Shown: piece by piece, positions 10,885 to 21,981 of the stretch | How positions within the stretch are numbered: position 1 is the first letter of the stretch | Layout: each line of letters opens with the position of its first letter | Assembly: GCF_004337985.1 (NCBI RefSeq) | Contig: NC_043743.1 | Location: 3,922,580 to 3,986,579 of the forward strand | Reading direction: 5' to 3' | Source: Pyricularia pennisetigena | Lineage: Eukaryota > Ascomycota > Sordariomycetes > Magnaporthales > Pyriculariaceae | Length of the DNA stretch: 64,000 bases | Program-made: the position numbers and the translations under genes | The notes under the pieces: model-generated | Told to the model about the DNA's origin: nothing | Database searches by the model: none | The model's input: the letters and a program-made list of their open reading frames with translations, nothing else

Positions 10885-13800
10885 ATGTCAAGCTGGTCTG
10901 GGTACGAGTCGGACGATGTTTATGCGGCCGATGCAGAGGAGGGCACCAGCAAAATCAGCACAGCCAGCAACCACAGTGCCGTCCGGTCTAGGTCCAAACG
11001 ACGAGTCCTTCGCACCGCAGCGACGAGTGCAAATCCGGATGGAAACCCAGCTGCAAATACAGATTCCGGTCCTGGCCTCGTCGCTGGAGTATTTCTACCT
11101 CCTAGGGGTTCCAGCCTGAATGGAAACAGTTCCTACCGTAGCGAGCAGATGCTGCAGCACCAGAACCAGCACCAGCACCAGCACCACTCCCACTGGCACG
11201 CCAACGCCAACCGTCTGCGACAGCGACCCACGACGAAACAGGCGAACGCCTCAGAAGTGCCAGGGCAGCCCCACGAGTCAACCACTCATGCCCTTGCACG
11301 GGGCTTCCATCAACAACCTTTGCATTCTCGGCATGGCTATTCTGACCGTGATGGCGACTCCTTTTTGTGTCAAGATGTATTCTCGTCATCCGATGGCCGC
11401 CCGACTCAATTCTACTCGCCGTCGCCGCCCTTGACAATACCCGCATCGCCGCCAATATCACCCGAATGGCCCTCCCTCACCGGCATCAGCAATAATTCTT
11501 TTGGGGGCAGCATTACCACAACCACCACAACCTCCTCCTACGAGACCTCAATTCCCACCTCTGCTAGCTTCAACAATACCGTGAGATCCCCTACTATTTC
11601 ATCTACCTCCTTGTCAGCGCCGACGACGCCCCTGCAATCCCCAACCCGAAAATCATTCGCCTCCTATCACTCGCAAACCTCGTCCCGTTTCCCGGGTCTC
11701 AGCTCCCATCCTCCCCTTTTCGATTCGGCTGCGCCTGTACACCCGTATCAAAAACCACTTCAGCCCTCGTCCCCAGGCATACCTGAGTTCCCGGATCTCG
11801 AGCAGGAAGACCCCTACATCCGTAGACCGAATACGGCTGCCCCTGCCTGCAGCCCCAAAAGCCCATATTTTACTTCTACGTCTGCAAATCAGCCACCCGG
11901 TCCTGTCACATATCGCCCAAGCACGCCACCTTCGTCCCGGCCGTCCAGCAGCCGAGCGGGTGAGGACTCAACAATGGCCGTTGAAAACTTTTCACGACCT
12001 CGCAACCCGAGCGTCTCCCGGCCCAACATGCAGACGCTGCCGTCTAACCCCCGCCCAATTGGACATTTCGACCAAGACGAGACCTACAGCGGTAACAGCC
12101 AAATACATGCCCCTGAAACAGCAGGCTGGCCACGGCAGAGAGGCCCTTCTGTCTCGTCCGCCAAGTCCGCCGCAACATATTCCTCGATACCGAGTACCCG
12201 TACCCGGCCTTCCAACGACCGCCTCAACGTCGCCTACCGAACGATGCCTCGCACGGCAACGACAACACTAACCGCACCGGGTCCCAGTTCTTCAAATGGC
12301 ATGATATCCCCGGGCCTGTCGAGGCCACAGATGGCATACAGGCGTGAGGAGAGCAATGGTTCATTGAAGAAGCAGCCGAGTTTGACCGGCCATGGCAGGG
12401 AAGCTGCACCTTGGGCCGCTGACGAGGAGGAAATGCGCTCAAGTTACCGTTCTCAGCTCACAGGCTCGACGACACAGGGTACTATGTACTCCAATGTTGG
12501 AACCGAGAGGAGTAGCATACACACTAAGAACAGCTCGAAAACATCAATCTCGTTGTCTGGGCACGGCCATGGCACGGATGACAACGGACTGAGCGTAGAA
12601 GACGTCATGGGCATGTACGAAAAGGGATTTGCGGACTCGACGGGTGCCGAGGATAACGATATGGATAGCCCAAGAAGGGGCAGCAGTGTCCGGAATCGTA
12701 GCCGCTCGACCTCTTACTCCCTATCCCACTCAAGGAATTCTTCGAGGACTCATGGCAACGTTGGAACGCAAATTCGCGAGGCTATGGACGATTCCTTGCC
12801 GCTGCCGGGCAAGATACTGGCAGCAAACAATGCAGATGGGCCAGTGTTTGTACGGGATTCGGCGGCCTTCTTCAGAAACTCTGGGCTTCCGCAAAGCGAT
12901 TCTGAGGCTACGGGCCCTGGCCAACCAACACCAAATGAACCTTCCAGGCAAATTCCGCACAAGACAACCGATTCATCCAGCAGCAAACACGATTCTGCCA
13001 AGCTTCTGGACACTGACGACAACTCTATGATTGGACGAAACGTCAGCACCAAGTCAACGCGTACACACAGATCCACCCCGTCGTTAAGCAAGGGACCTAG
13101 GACCTCGGTGTCAAGCCCAGATCTCACAACCGTCCTCTCCAACGACGAGCCACCGCTTCCGACAGCAGCACAGACGGAAACATCACCCATAACGTCCACC
13201 AATACGAACAATCAACTCTTCTCCGCACCCGAGGAAGACGATCCTTCCGCTCGGGATCGGTATGGCTTCCGGAAACATAACCAGTACATTTCACGCGAGC
13301 AGTATGATGCCTGGGACACTCAGTACAGCGCCTACCTTGCCCGCAGGAAAAAGAAGTGGGCGGCGTACCTCAAGGATTCCGGGTTGATTGCGGATCAGCC
13401 AGATAGGTTCCCTCCGCGCACTGCTAAAACTAAGCGTTTTATTCGCAAAGGTATACCGCCAGAATGGCGGGGCGCGGCATGGTTCTATTACGCAGGGGGA
13501 CCAAGCATTCTTGCCAAGCACGCTGGTGTCTATGACGACCTCATAAAGCGCTCCCAGAGACCAGGTGAGCCGAAGGAAGTTGATGTCGAGGCGATCGAGC
13601 GTGATTTACATCGCACGTTTCCCGACAACGCGAGCTTCCGATTCTCGACCGCGGAACCCGAAGACAGCGAAGGTACGGAAAGCGGGACCGGAGAACCCAA
13701 GATCATCAGCAGCTTGCGAAGGGTATTGCTTGCCTTTGCCATCTATAACCCTCAGATCGGATATTGCCAGAGCCTGAACTTCCTGGCCGGCCTTCTATTG

Positions 13801-14529
13801 TTGTTCGTGGAAACAGAGGAGCAAGCTTTTTGGCTGCTGAACGTCATTACCATCTTGCACCTGCCGGGAACCCACGAAATGTCGCTCGAGGGATCCAAGG
13901 TTGATTTGGGAGTGCTTATGGGCGCCGTTAAGGACTCTATGCCGGGAGTTTGGGCCAAGGTCGGCAGCGAGCTCGACGGTGAAGCCCCTCGTCCACAAAC
14001 CCAAGGTAACGGCGCCGCCAAGGCCAAGAAATCGTCGCGGAAGGCTGGCAAGGGCGCTGCTGTCGCACCATCTGATCGCCTTCCTCCAATCACCTTGTGC
14101 ATGACGGCATGGTTCATGTCGTGCTTCATCGGCACCTTGCCGATAGAGACGACGTTACGCGTCTGGGACGTCTTCTTCTACGAGGGCAGCCGGACCCTGT
14201 TCCGTGTGGCGCTCGGGATTTTCAAGCTGGGCGAGAATGAGATCCGCGCAGTTCAGGACCCGATGGAGATGTTTGGGGTTGTTCAAGCGCTGCCTCGCAG
14301 GCTGCTCGACTGCAACTTGGTCATAGAGGCCACCTTCCGGAGACGCAATGGCTTTGGGCATCTGAGCCAGGAAACTATTGACGAGCGACGTCTTGAAAGA
14401 AGGGAGGCGCTGAAAGAGGCAAGAAGGATTGAAACCGAAGGGGGCAACATGGCCGAAGCTGATGGAACTTCTGGAGTGAGGAGAAAAAACACCCTCTTTG
14501 GACGAAGGAAAAATAAAGAAGCCCCGTGA
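10885..14529 (+). CDS. TBC-domain Rab GTPase-activating protein
   Basis: Single exon, about 1214 residues from the ATG at 10885 (MSSWSGYESDDVY); the frame is open further upstream to 10771, but the downstream ATG follows a good leader and starts the natural-looking sequence. Residues 1-800 are Ser/Thr/Pro-rich and probably disordered, with a His/Gln-rich stretch near residue 90. The TBC domain lies at about 850-1150. The arginine finger is Arg862 in IPPEWRGAAW and the glutamine finger is Gln962 in GYCQS, both intact, so it should be able to stimulate GTP hydrolysis on a Rab. About 35 residues inside the domain (near 1030-1060: Lys/Ala-rich) look like a family-specific loop. Rab partner is not predictable; it resembles the fungal Gyp-type GAPs acting in membrane traffic. 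The C terminus is a charged helix. Confidence 0.92.
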   Translation: MSSWSGYESDDVYAADAEEGTSKISTASNHSAVRSRSKRRVLRTAATSANPDGNPAANTDSGPGLVAGVFLPPRGSSLNGNSSYRSEQMLQHQNQHQHQHHSHWHANANRLRQRPTTKQANASEVPGQPHESTTHALARGFHQQPLHSRHGYSDRDGDSFLCQDVFSSSDGRPTQFYSPSPPLTIPASPPISPEWPSLTGISNNSFGGSITTTTTTSSYETSIPTSASFNNTVRSPTISSTSLSAPTTPLQSPTRKSFASYHSQTSSRFPGLSSHPPLFDSAAPVHPYQKPLQPSSPGIPEFPDLEQEDPYIRRPNTAAPACSPKSPYFTSTSANQPPGPVTYRPSTPPSSRPSSSRAGEDSTMAVENFSRPRNPSVSRPNMQTLPSNPRPIGHFDQDETYSGNSQIHAPETAGWPRQRGPSVSSAKSAATYSSIPSTRTRPSNDRLNVAYRTMPRTATTTLTAPGPSSSNGMISPGLSRPQMAYRREESNGSLKKQPSLTGHGREAAPWAADEEEMRSSYRSQLTGSTTQGTMYSNVGTERSSIHTKNSSKTSISLSGHGHGTDDNGLSVEDVMGMYEKGFADSTGAEDNDMDSPRRGSSVRNRSRSTSYSLSHSRNSSRTHGNVGTQIREAMDDSLPLPGKILAANNADGPVFVRDSAAFFRNSGLPQSDSEATGPGQPTPNEPSRQIPHKTTDSSSSKHDSAKLLDTDDNSMIGRNVSTKSTRTHRSTPSLSKGPRTSVSSPDLTTVLSNDEPPLPTAAQTETSPITSTNTNNQLFSAPEEDDPSARDRYGFRKHNQYISREQYDAWDTQYSAYLARRKKKWAAYLKDSGLIADQPDRFPPRTAKTKRFIRKGIPPEWRGAAWFYYAGGPSILAKHAGVYDDLIKRSQRPGEPKEVDVEAIERDLHRTFPDNASFRFSTAEPEDSEGTESGTGEPKIISSLRRVLLAFAIYNPQIGYCQSLNFLAGLLLLFVETEEQAFWLLNVITILHLPGTHEMSLEGSKVDLGVLMGAVKDSMPGVWAKVGSELDGEAPRPQTQGNGAAKAKKSSRKAGKGAAVAPSDRLPPITLCMTAWFMSCFIGTLPIETTLRVWDVFFYEGSRTLFRVALGIFKLGENEIRAVQDPMEMFGVVQALPRRLLDCNLVIEATFRRRNGFGHLSQETIDERRLERREALKEARRIETEGGNMAEADGTSGVRRKNTLFGRRKNKEAP

Positions 14530-15533
14530 GTAACGGGTTAACAAAACAAACCGCCAAATCTGAAAACAGTCAAAGACGCCACTGGCCCTAGATGATTTCA
14601 TCTATTCGGCAAAGTATCAACGCGAAGATCAAAGTTTCATGGACAACCTTGCAGCAAAACTTACAAAGACATTTACTTTTCCTTTGTCATGATCTACATG
14701 CTCTGAATATCTTTTCATTGCACTATTGTCAGTATTTTCTTTGTCATATTTTAGCGGATTATGCATCATCTCATCAACCGGCTTGGGAAAAAGAGACCCT
14801 GGATGGGGTTCATCGGAAGGAATACTGCATTTTTTCTTTGAATTTTCTCGATACCAATAGCATCTCAATATTGCACTTTTTTTCTTTTCTTTTTTTTTTT
14901 TTTTTTTCCTCAATTGATACGAATGGTCCAAGTCCTTGCTGGTCTTATTCGCGACTTCAGCTACGCCTGTATATAACAAACCAATATTTAGGTTCCAAGC
15001 CTTGCAACATTAGATACTTTTGAACCTTGTGACGAACCTTGACTTGATGAACAACAGACTTTGACTCCAGCTAAAGAAAAAAAGAAAGAAAAAAGGGCTG
15101 TCTTCACATAGACATTTGCCTGGCCTTGGTGCCTAGCTAGTCCCTTGCCCGTGACCGCGAAGCTACAAGGAGATGGGCTGGGATCTGCGCGGTGATGGTG
15201 GCATGGTTTGCTACGATGGCTGTGCTTCTGGTTCTTGAGATGAGTTCGACATGTAAGGTGCCCGTACACTGGATGTTCATGTGGTAGATTAGAAATCCCC
15301 CGTTGATCAGTTTGAATGCTACGGTTCACGGAGTGATCTTTATGATGATGTAAGACGACCAAAATGGCATCGTTAAATCTATCCTGGTGAGTCTATGTAA
15401 ATATATCTATCATTCAGATTCTCCTAGCAGACAGCCTTCTGCATTGCTGAGACGAGGCTGGGCGTATTTGGCAATCGTGGGATTGCACGACGTGCAACAA
15501 TCAGAGTAAGTGTCTTCATTCATGCTCTTGCCA
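14530..15533. other. Convergent 3' flanks, no gene seen
   Basis: Lies between the stop codons of the TBC gene (plus) and Brf1 (minus). AT-richer, with a broken T run near 14878-14907. Carries both 3' UTRs. Confidence 0.5.
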
Positions 15534-17657
15534 CTAGTCGTCAACACTGGGATGATCATCTTCTTCCTCAGCATCGTCTTCAACACGTGTTTCATCCTCT
15601 TCTTCTTCTGCTTCTTCCTCCTCGTCCTCGTCCTCGTCCTCTTCTTCCTCAGCCCCACCCACAGCAACGCTACCAGCCCGGCTTGTCTGCCTACTCGTGG
15701 CAAGACTGCCGCCCGCCGAGCCCGGCCCGCCGGTGCTAAGCATGCTTCGGACAGCATCATAGTCGATACGCTTCGAGAATTGGCGACGGTCAATCATTTC
15801 GAGCGTGGCATCCGTTGCCGAGTCTGCTGGAGACGTCTGACCCTCGCCAATGCGTGGTTTCTTGGCCCGATTGCCGCGGCCAGGCTTTGGTGGATTCGTT
15901 GCAGCTAGGCGTGCTTTGAATTCCTTTTCCTGCTGCTTGCGCATCCAGTCCTTGTTCTGATTGACCCAGAGCTGCGTCTTCAACTCCACCTCTTCCTTAC
16001 CGAGAAGACAGTACATAACTTCTGGGTCGTCAGCGAACTCGTCCTCTTCGACCTCTGGCTTATCTAGATAAGACTGCTTTTCGGGGTCGGCGAAGAATTT
16101 CAGCGCAGCAAGCTCAGCCGCGTTGGCAAGTCGCATAGCGCCTTCAGTCGTGGATGGGTTCATCATATTTTCCGTGATCTCCATTTCCAGAAGCTCTTCG
16201 TCCTCATCCCATTCCTCGGTGACATAAGCCGGCTTCTCGACTTTGGGAAGCTTGCGGACGCTACTACCTTGAGGTTGTTTCTTGGGTCTACCAGGCTGCG
16301 AGCCACTTCCTGGTGCAGCGGGAGCAGGTGATCCAGCAGCCTCGGAAGAACTGGGGACTGCACCCTGAGAACCAAACTGCCGTGCCAGGTCGTCAAGATG
16401 GGAGTTTGCGTCCGAAAGCCCCTCCTCTATATCACCAGGTTCTTGATTTTGCGAAGATGGCGCATCTGTCCTATTTGGAACGGCTGGGATGGCAAAACCA
16501 TCGGCGTCAACCCTTCTTTCCTCTTCTCCGTCGTCAACCTCGTCGCGCTTGCGCTTTTTCCGCCGCTCCTTGAGTTTTGCTTGGTATTCAGCCGTCTTTT
16601 TGTAATAGGCTGGAGGGTCCATCTGCTCGTACAAAAAGTCCCGCATCAAGAAATCATCAACGGTGAGTTTGGCTGAAGGGACTTCGGCGAATTCGTTTAA
16701 GCGTTGTTGAAGAGTGTGCATTGTGACCTTGGCGATGAAGACAACCTCCCGTACTGTGCGGCGAAAGTTGTTCATTCTCGCCGCCATGATCAGACAGGCA
16801 CCACATATACCGGATGGTCGGCGGCCAAGAACCATCCAGTCCCGGTCCATCCGCTGCACTAACCGTACTGCAGTGCTGGCAACCTTGTTGGTTTTGTCTC
16901 CAAATTCCAAGCGGGCAGCAAACCTGTAGATCAAATCCTCGACGAAGATGGGGTTGTAGTTGCCACCGGCACCAATATCGCTGATAAAAGCCTTGTACAT
17001 GCGGCCAAGGTGGAAGACATCGTGCTGCACCAAGTCAGCGAGGTCCATGAGCATTATCTTGCAACTAGTCTCCTTTCTGCAAGCTGCGTAAAGGCACATG
17101 GCGGCAACGTAGACAGAAGAGCGACCTTGGGTAAAATTTCGAGAGCTGGCAAGTTTGAAGAGTTGGCTGGCGCCGTTAACAGTGCGCTCGGGAAGGTTAA
17201 GCGAATTTGCAAACCCCTGTATAAGACTCCGGGCCTCACGAAGGGCTTTTTCTCTGGCCTCTGAAGATGTATTGGTTCCAGCAATCCGGCGACCCCCTTG
17301 GCCTCCTGACAAACGGACGCCACCATCGGGACCGACATAGCTACCCTGTACCACGGCAGCACCACCAGCAGTTTCGCCGAACTGGATTTCTGCCACAATG
17401 TTGCTGTCGTCGGCAACTCGACCACAGGTCCGACAAGTACCGTCAACGATGTTTGGGTTTGGACAGTTCTTGTTGGGGCACTGGCTTTTCCTACCACCCG
17501 GTTGCGCAGGGCGGGCCTCTGGCGCTGGGGACATGGAAGGGGCTGGGCTCTGGCTTGCTCGGCGTTGCTGCTGCCATGCTTGGTCCTGAATTGCCTTGAT
17601 AGGATTTGGCCGCGCGGCAGGCTTGGGCCTCCGGGGGGCCTTGAGGCCTGGCGCCAT
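15534..17657 (-). CDS. brf1: Transcription factor IIIB subunit Brf1 (TFIIB-related factor)
   Basis: About 707 residues, single exon, from the ATG at 17657 (MAPGLKAPRRPK). Brf1 bridges TFIIIC and TBP and recruits RNA polymerase III to tRNA and 5S genes. Domains in order: a 59-residue Pro/Ala/Gln-rich N-terminal extension; a zinc ribbon with Cys60, Cys65, Cys75 and Cys78 (CPNKNCP...CRTCG); two cyclin-fold repeats at about 120-310; a charged linker; the fungal Brf1 homology block binding TBP at about 500-600 (AYVTEEWDEDEE, then DPEVMYCLLGKEEVELK); and a very acidic Glu/Asp-rich tail after residue 680. Yeast Brf1 is about 596 residues and begins almost at the zinc ribbon, so the N extension and long acidic tail are lineage features. 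Upstream at 17775-17788 lies an N gap, outside the coding part. The gene converges on the TBC gene. Confidence 0.94.
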   Translation of the reverse strand: MAPGLKAPRRPKPAARPNPIKAIQDQAWQQQRRASQSPAPSMSPAPEARPAQPGGRKSQCPNKNCPNPNIVDGTCRTCGRVADDSNIVAEIQFGETAGGAAVVQGSYVGPDGGVRLSGGQGGRRIAGTNTSSEAREKALREARSLIQGFANSLNLPERTVNGASQLFKLASSRNFTQGRSSVYVAAMCLYAACRKETSCKIMLMDLADLVQHDVFHLGRMYKAFISDIGAGGNYNPIFVEDLIYRFAARLEFGDKTNKVASTAVRLVQRMDRDWMVLGRRPSGICGACLIMAARMNNFRRTVREVVFIAKVTMHTLQQRLNEFAEVPSAKLTVDDFLMRDFLYEQMDPPAYYKKTAEYQAKLKERRKKRKRDEVDDGEEERRVDADGFAIPAVPNRTDAPSSQNQEPGDIEEGLSDANSHLDDLARQFGSQGAVPSSSEAAGSPAPAAPGSGSQPGRPKKQPQGSSVRKLPKVEKPAYVTEEWDEDEELLEMEITENMMNPSTTEGAMRLANAAELAALKFFADPEKQSYLDKPEVEEDEFADDPEVMYCLLGKEEVELKTQLWVNQNKDWMRKQQEKEFKARLAATNPPKPGRGNRAKKPRIGEGQTSPADSATDATLEMIDRRQFSKRIDYDAVRSMLSTGGPGSAGGSLATSRQTSRAGSVAVGGAEEEEDEDEDEEEEAEEEEDETRVEDDAEEEDDHPSVDD

Positions 17658-17758
17658 TGCTGGATTTGGATCCGCAGGTGAAGGCTGGTTTGTCTGCAGA
17701 GCAAGCTGTAGTGTAACACTGGTAATCTTTGGTGGCTTTGAAAGAAGGCAGATTGGAC

Positions 17759-17788
17759 TTTTTTTTTTTTTTTTNNNNNNNNNNNNNN
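17759..17788. other. T tract running into an assembly gap
   Basis: Sixteen T (17759-17774) followed by fourteen N. The gap lies in the 5' leader of Brf1. Only the true homopolymer length seems to be missing. Confidence 0.9.
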
Positions 17789-18963
17789 CCCTTGAGCTCG
17801 CCAAACGAATGAATGGCAGCCAAAACTCAGTTGGGCTTGAAAGACAAGAAATTAAAGGCTGGCAAACAGCAAAACCAACCGATGCGAGGATAACTTAGAA
17901 ATCGCTTTTAATTCTGTCTCTCCGCTATGAGATGGTGACTGTAAGGGTTTGCTCGATGATGACTCTTGTGACAATACGCGCCGTCGTTGAAAGTGAATGA
18001 GGCGCGAGGTATTTCTGGAGGAACGCGAGGCGCGGAAATCTTCAGTGGGGTTGCATAACTTGGGCGGATGATGTGGCGGAGAGGACAAAGCCTCTGAATG
18101 GGAGCTAAGCGGGGTGGAAGTCACGTGTTTCAATTGCTTGTCACCACGACGGCCGTAGTTCGAGTCGTGGCATGGTAAACGATCAATCGGCGACGCAAGG
18201 CAAAAATCTTAATCGAGAAAAACCATGTTCACCGACCGTCAGTCACCCCAGTCATCTATGCAAAACTCACATCTTTCATGCGGCCAGTCGTTCATGCCGA
18301 TCGTAGAGAGGAAATATAAAATTTCCCTTTTAACCTCGCTTGTTAACGTAAAGCTTCGACCTGCCAATGGGCGAAACGCCATGAGTACATTCAATGTCTT
18401 GGTTGAGAGCCTTGGCATTGACTAAGCATACCTACTTCTATCAAGTTAATGAAAAACAGTGGATGAACTTTCCCATTATTGGAAAAACAACTCAAGACAT
18501 ACAAGGCAAGGATGGAAAAAACGCTCTTCATCTGCAAGACAACTGCAGGAGCTTTCAATGTTGGGCCGCCTGCCAATGACCAATGATTGCATTGTGGTCT
18601 ATAGAATATGGCCGATTCACATCAGCAGCTTCCTTCTCTGTTGAGAATGACCACTTCTTTGTTGCGCCTGAAGATCAAGCCGCAATTCCGCAGTTCTCTT
18701 AAGACATGGAAAATTGACAACTTCTTCGTCTGCCTTGCAGTCAACACCTTCGGGTTTCTTCTAACACGCCGACGATAGCAATTAATTGAACTTGTTCACC
18801 CATTCTTCCCTGTGATTCTTTAGTTTCGACGCCCTGAGATAAGCTGCTGGCTTCATATTCCTCAAGTCAAGCACACGACGACACGTTGACCTATCTACCT
18901 ACCTAGGTACGCTCCTAGGTACGCTCCTAGGTACGCTCCTAGGTATCTAGGCACTTTGCAGCC
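17789..18963. promoter_or_regulatory. Divergent promoter region (Brf1 / six-TM protein)
   Basis: Shared upstream interval of Brf1 (minus) and the six-TM gene (plus). No gene seen. The last 60 bases before the six-TM start contain a 12-bp tandem repeat (18902-18945). Confidence 0.5.
18902..18945 (+). repeat. 12-bp tandem repeat (CCTAGGTACGCT) just before a start codon
   Basis: Three full units at 18902-18913, 18914-18925 and 18926-18937, and a partial fourth (to 18945). Each unit carries the palindrome CCTAGG. It ends about 19 bases before the ATG at 18964, so it is in the 5' UTR or core promoter. Confidence 0.9.
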
Positions 18964-20179
18964 ATGTCGTTCTCGTCCGAAACATCCCCTCTGCTCGAAC
19001 GATCCAACAGCCCTGAGATCGATCATCTACCAGCTCCCAATGGTGTCAACGTTCTCCAGGAAGACCGTGTTCCTATCTTTCTCCGAGCAGCACATTCGCC
19101 ATGGCCATGTATGAAGCAGAATATACTTTGCTACGTTCGAGGGTTGCTTGTCTTGCTGCTCGCAGGAGCAGGTGGCATAGTCTTGTATCACAAGCTTCAG
19201 CATCGCACACATCCCAAAGACGAAAAGAACGAATACAATCATTCACTTCTGCAAAGTCTTTTCCAGTTCTCCAGCATCACCTTCATCATGATGACTTTGT
19301 ATCAGTGCATGGTCTTTGGCTGGACGTTCATGCACTTCCACTACCCCAGTGGTGGCGAGGGCTACTCTGGTATCAAGGCCAGATTTTTGAATGCTGCAGC
19401 ACCGCCGGAACAACGATCGACATCGCCCAAACCCCTGGTCTTCAGTCTCTTCTATACCATCTCGCATGTTGCTGCTTTCATGAACACGTTCATATACATG
19501 ACTGTGTTGGAACCGAATGGCCGTGGCATTGGGCAAAAGGAGAAACAGTCAGAGGGCTTCTCTGGTGACGAAGATAAGCTAGACAAGGATAAGAAAGGGA
19601 ATAGTAAGCAACCTTCCCCAGTACTGCTGGATTTCAGTTCGTCCAGAGCCATTGACATTGGGTTTTCTGGAGAGAAGATGATAACCACAGGATCATTGTG
19701 ATCGATGACAACATGGTCAGGAATCTTGCCTTGGTTTTCCTATTCATTCTACCTTCGGCGGTTGCCTTAATCGAGATTCTCTTCCTCAACACCATCAAGC
19801 CACCAATCGTAGGTTCTGTCAGCAGAGATCCCAAAAATCCCCTGTGTGTCTGACTAAGAATGTGTCCATAGCCACTCTCGACTCATATCCAGGCCATCAA
19901 TCTGTTCGCGATGGTTTACCTCGTTTGGGCATATATTGGAATGTCTATTACCGGCCATGATCCTTTCTTTGTCTTCGACCCGCCGAAGCTGGCATCCAAC
20001 ATTGTCCTGGCGGTCTCTAGCTTTGTTGGTCTTGCTTCTGCCAGTATGTGTACCTGAAAATCCCCGATTTAAAGTCTTCTGGGTTTGCTGACCTGTCTTT
20101 TCTTTCTGATGCAGTGTTCTCGGGCATGCATGCTCTCATCAGCTTCCGCGAGGCAATCATTAAGAAGCTTCAATACTAG
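18964..20179 (+). CDS. Six-transmembrane protein, possibly FAR-17a/AIG1-like
   Basis: Four exons: 18964-19603, about 19675-19808, 19872-20043 and 20115-20179. The last three borders are clear (GTAGGT...CATAG, GTATGT...GCAG; phases 0 and 1). The first intron has a clear GTAAGC donor at 19604; only an acceptor at GAG (19674) or AAG (19677) restores the hydrophobic frame, so that border is uncertain. The product is about 335 residues with an N-terminal dileucine-like SPLLERS and six hydrophobic segments (LLVLLLAGAGG; FSSITFIMMTLYQCM; LFYTISHVAAFM; LVFLFILPSAVALIEI; LFAMVYLVWAYIGM; ILAVSSFVGLASA-type). The pattern LPxxVxLIE...HI...YLVW...TGHDP resembles the AIG1/ADTRP family of lipid (FAHFA) hydrolases. 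Their catalytic Thr/His pair is not obvious, so the assignment is tentative. Confidence 0.65.
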
Positions 20180-21981
20180 GCTGGGTCACACTCATGGTCA
20201 ACAAAGACTCGCTGCGTTACCGATGTGCCAATTTTGGCAGAACTACAGCTGACCGCAAGTCCTCGAGAGTGGTATTTTTACAGAACATTGGCGAGCTAAG
20301 GTTGGGCACGATCAATACAGTCTGTTGAATTGACAAGGCTACAACCAGTTGAACAGAACACATGACACAAGGAAACTCAGATTGGTGTTGTACAGTTGTT
20401 ATTGTTAGATTACAGGCCTGCCAAGCATCGATTTAGGTATGTGGCGGTCAGAAGGCTATGACGTACTGGGTTTGGCAAGACGACAGAACATGTTTACAAT
20501 ACCAAGTCAATCCACCACTTTGAAGATAAGCAGTTGTAGGCAATGAGGGGGCAAAAGAAAGGAAACCAGCTTGTATGTATACACCTACAACTAAATTAAT
20601 TCGTTGCAATCAGATACTGGGCTTGGACGAAGTGCGTTGACTAGATGTATTTGACTGCTCAGTAAATCAATGGTGAAAGTGTTTCTGCAAGACCGTGACA
20701 CTGCCACTGCAGCTGTTTAGGTGACAATGGGCAACGTGGGCAACAAGATACGATACGCGATTCCATGTTATCGAGAACCCCGCAATTGGTAAGTGCTGTT
20801 CGTCATGCAAATTTCCGGTGACGAGGCGGTCAAGCAGCTGGATTCCGGTCGTCTTCAGGCACCATCGAATTTGTCAGAAGTCAATTCAGGCTTGCGGGTT
20901 CCAGGGACGCTGCAAAGTCTGCAAGTATCAAGGTGAGCCGGACATGAGGCGGCAAATCACTTTTGTACACGATAGACTCACGCTGCCATTTGTAAGCGTG
21001 TTGCGGTGAGGCCAAGACTCGGATAACTGACCGAAATAATATTGGACAAGTGCAGGTACCTTGGAGAAGGAGGTACCGAAGTACATTACATACCTAGGGT
21101 GCACGGGTAAATAATTACCTGGATTGATTTAGTTTGCTGCCCAACGGAGGCCTCTCTGGTTACTGTGTCTGTACCGACTTTAACTTTACTTCTGCAGCAG
21201 ATAGATGGCAATGGAAAGCCACCTTAAAACAGCGACCGTGGGGTTGAACATGCTAAAGGCTTCACAATCCAGACATTCGGAAAAGAAACCCTTTAGGCGC
21301 GGGAGATGGTCGTTGACATCGGCATGAATTGAAAACGACGGACAAAGCGGTCTTGGCTCGATTGGCGACTTTGTCAGGCAGGGACAAGGGTGACTGGATG
21401 GCTTGGATGCATCCGTGAATGTGATTGATGGTCCGACCTCCCCCACACACACGTCAGTACCACCAATAGGGCGCCTATCGCAAACAAGTTCCCAGGCATC
21501 CAATCGGCCAAGCCAAAAGAAAACCCCGCGGAGCAATAAATACAGCCCCTGCCCCCAACCACAAGCAACTTCGCCCTCCCTTTTTCCCTCTTCCCTCCTT
21601 ACACGCAAAAACCATACGGGCTGCCAAGGTTATAGGATATCTCAGCCATTCGTTCAAGTTCCCCTCTGACGATAATCCTCCACGGGCCCCAGTCAATCTT
21701 TTCTTTTTTTGTGCGTCACACTCACTCATTCTTGCCTCTTCAGGCCTCTTTCTCCTTGATATTCTGTTTTCGCTCGTTCCGTCGCTCTCTACAATAAAAA
21801 AACACGATATTAGTCGATCAATCGAACCGCGACAGGGGTTTTCCCCTCGACTCGTTTTGATCTACCGATTCGCCCCATCTCGTTCGATACGAGCTTCGAA
21901 TACTGATTCAACCCCGGTTACAACCTAGATTCCGATCAAATACAAGCTTCCCTCGCAGATATTCCCGCGACGCTCTTCAGG
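20180..21981. other. Intergenic, no gene seen
   Basis: About 1.8 kb. The end near 21530-21970 is pyrimidine-rich and serves as promoter/leader of the BTB gene. Open frames are short and unconvincing. Confidence 0.5.

Noticed and set aside
15510..15908. Plus-strand hydrophobic frame near the end of Brf1
   Set aside because: Antisense of the acidic C-terminal tail of Brf1.
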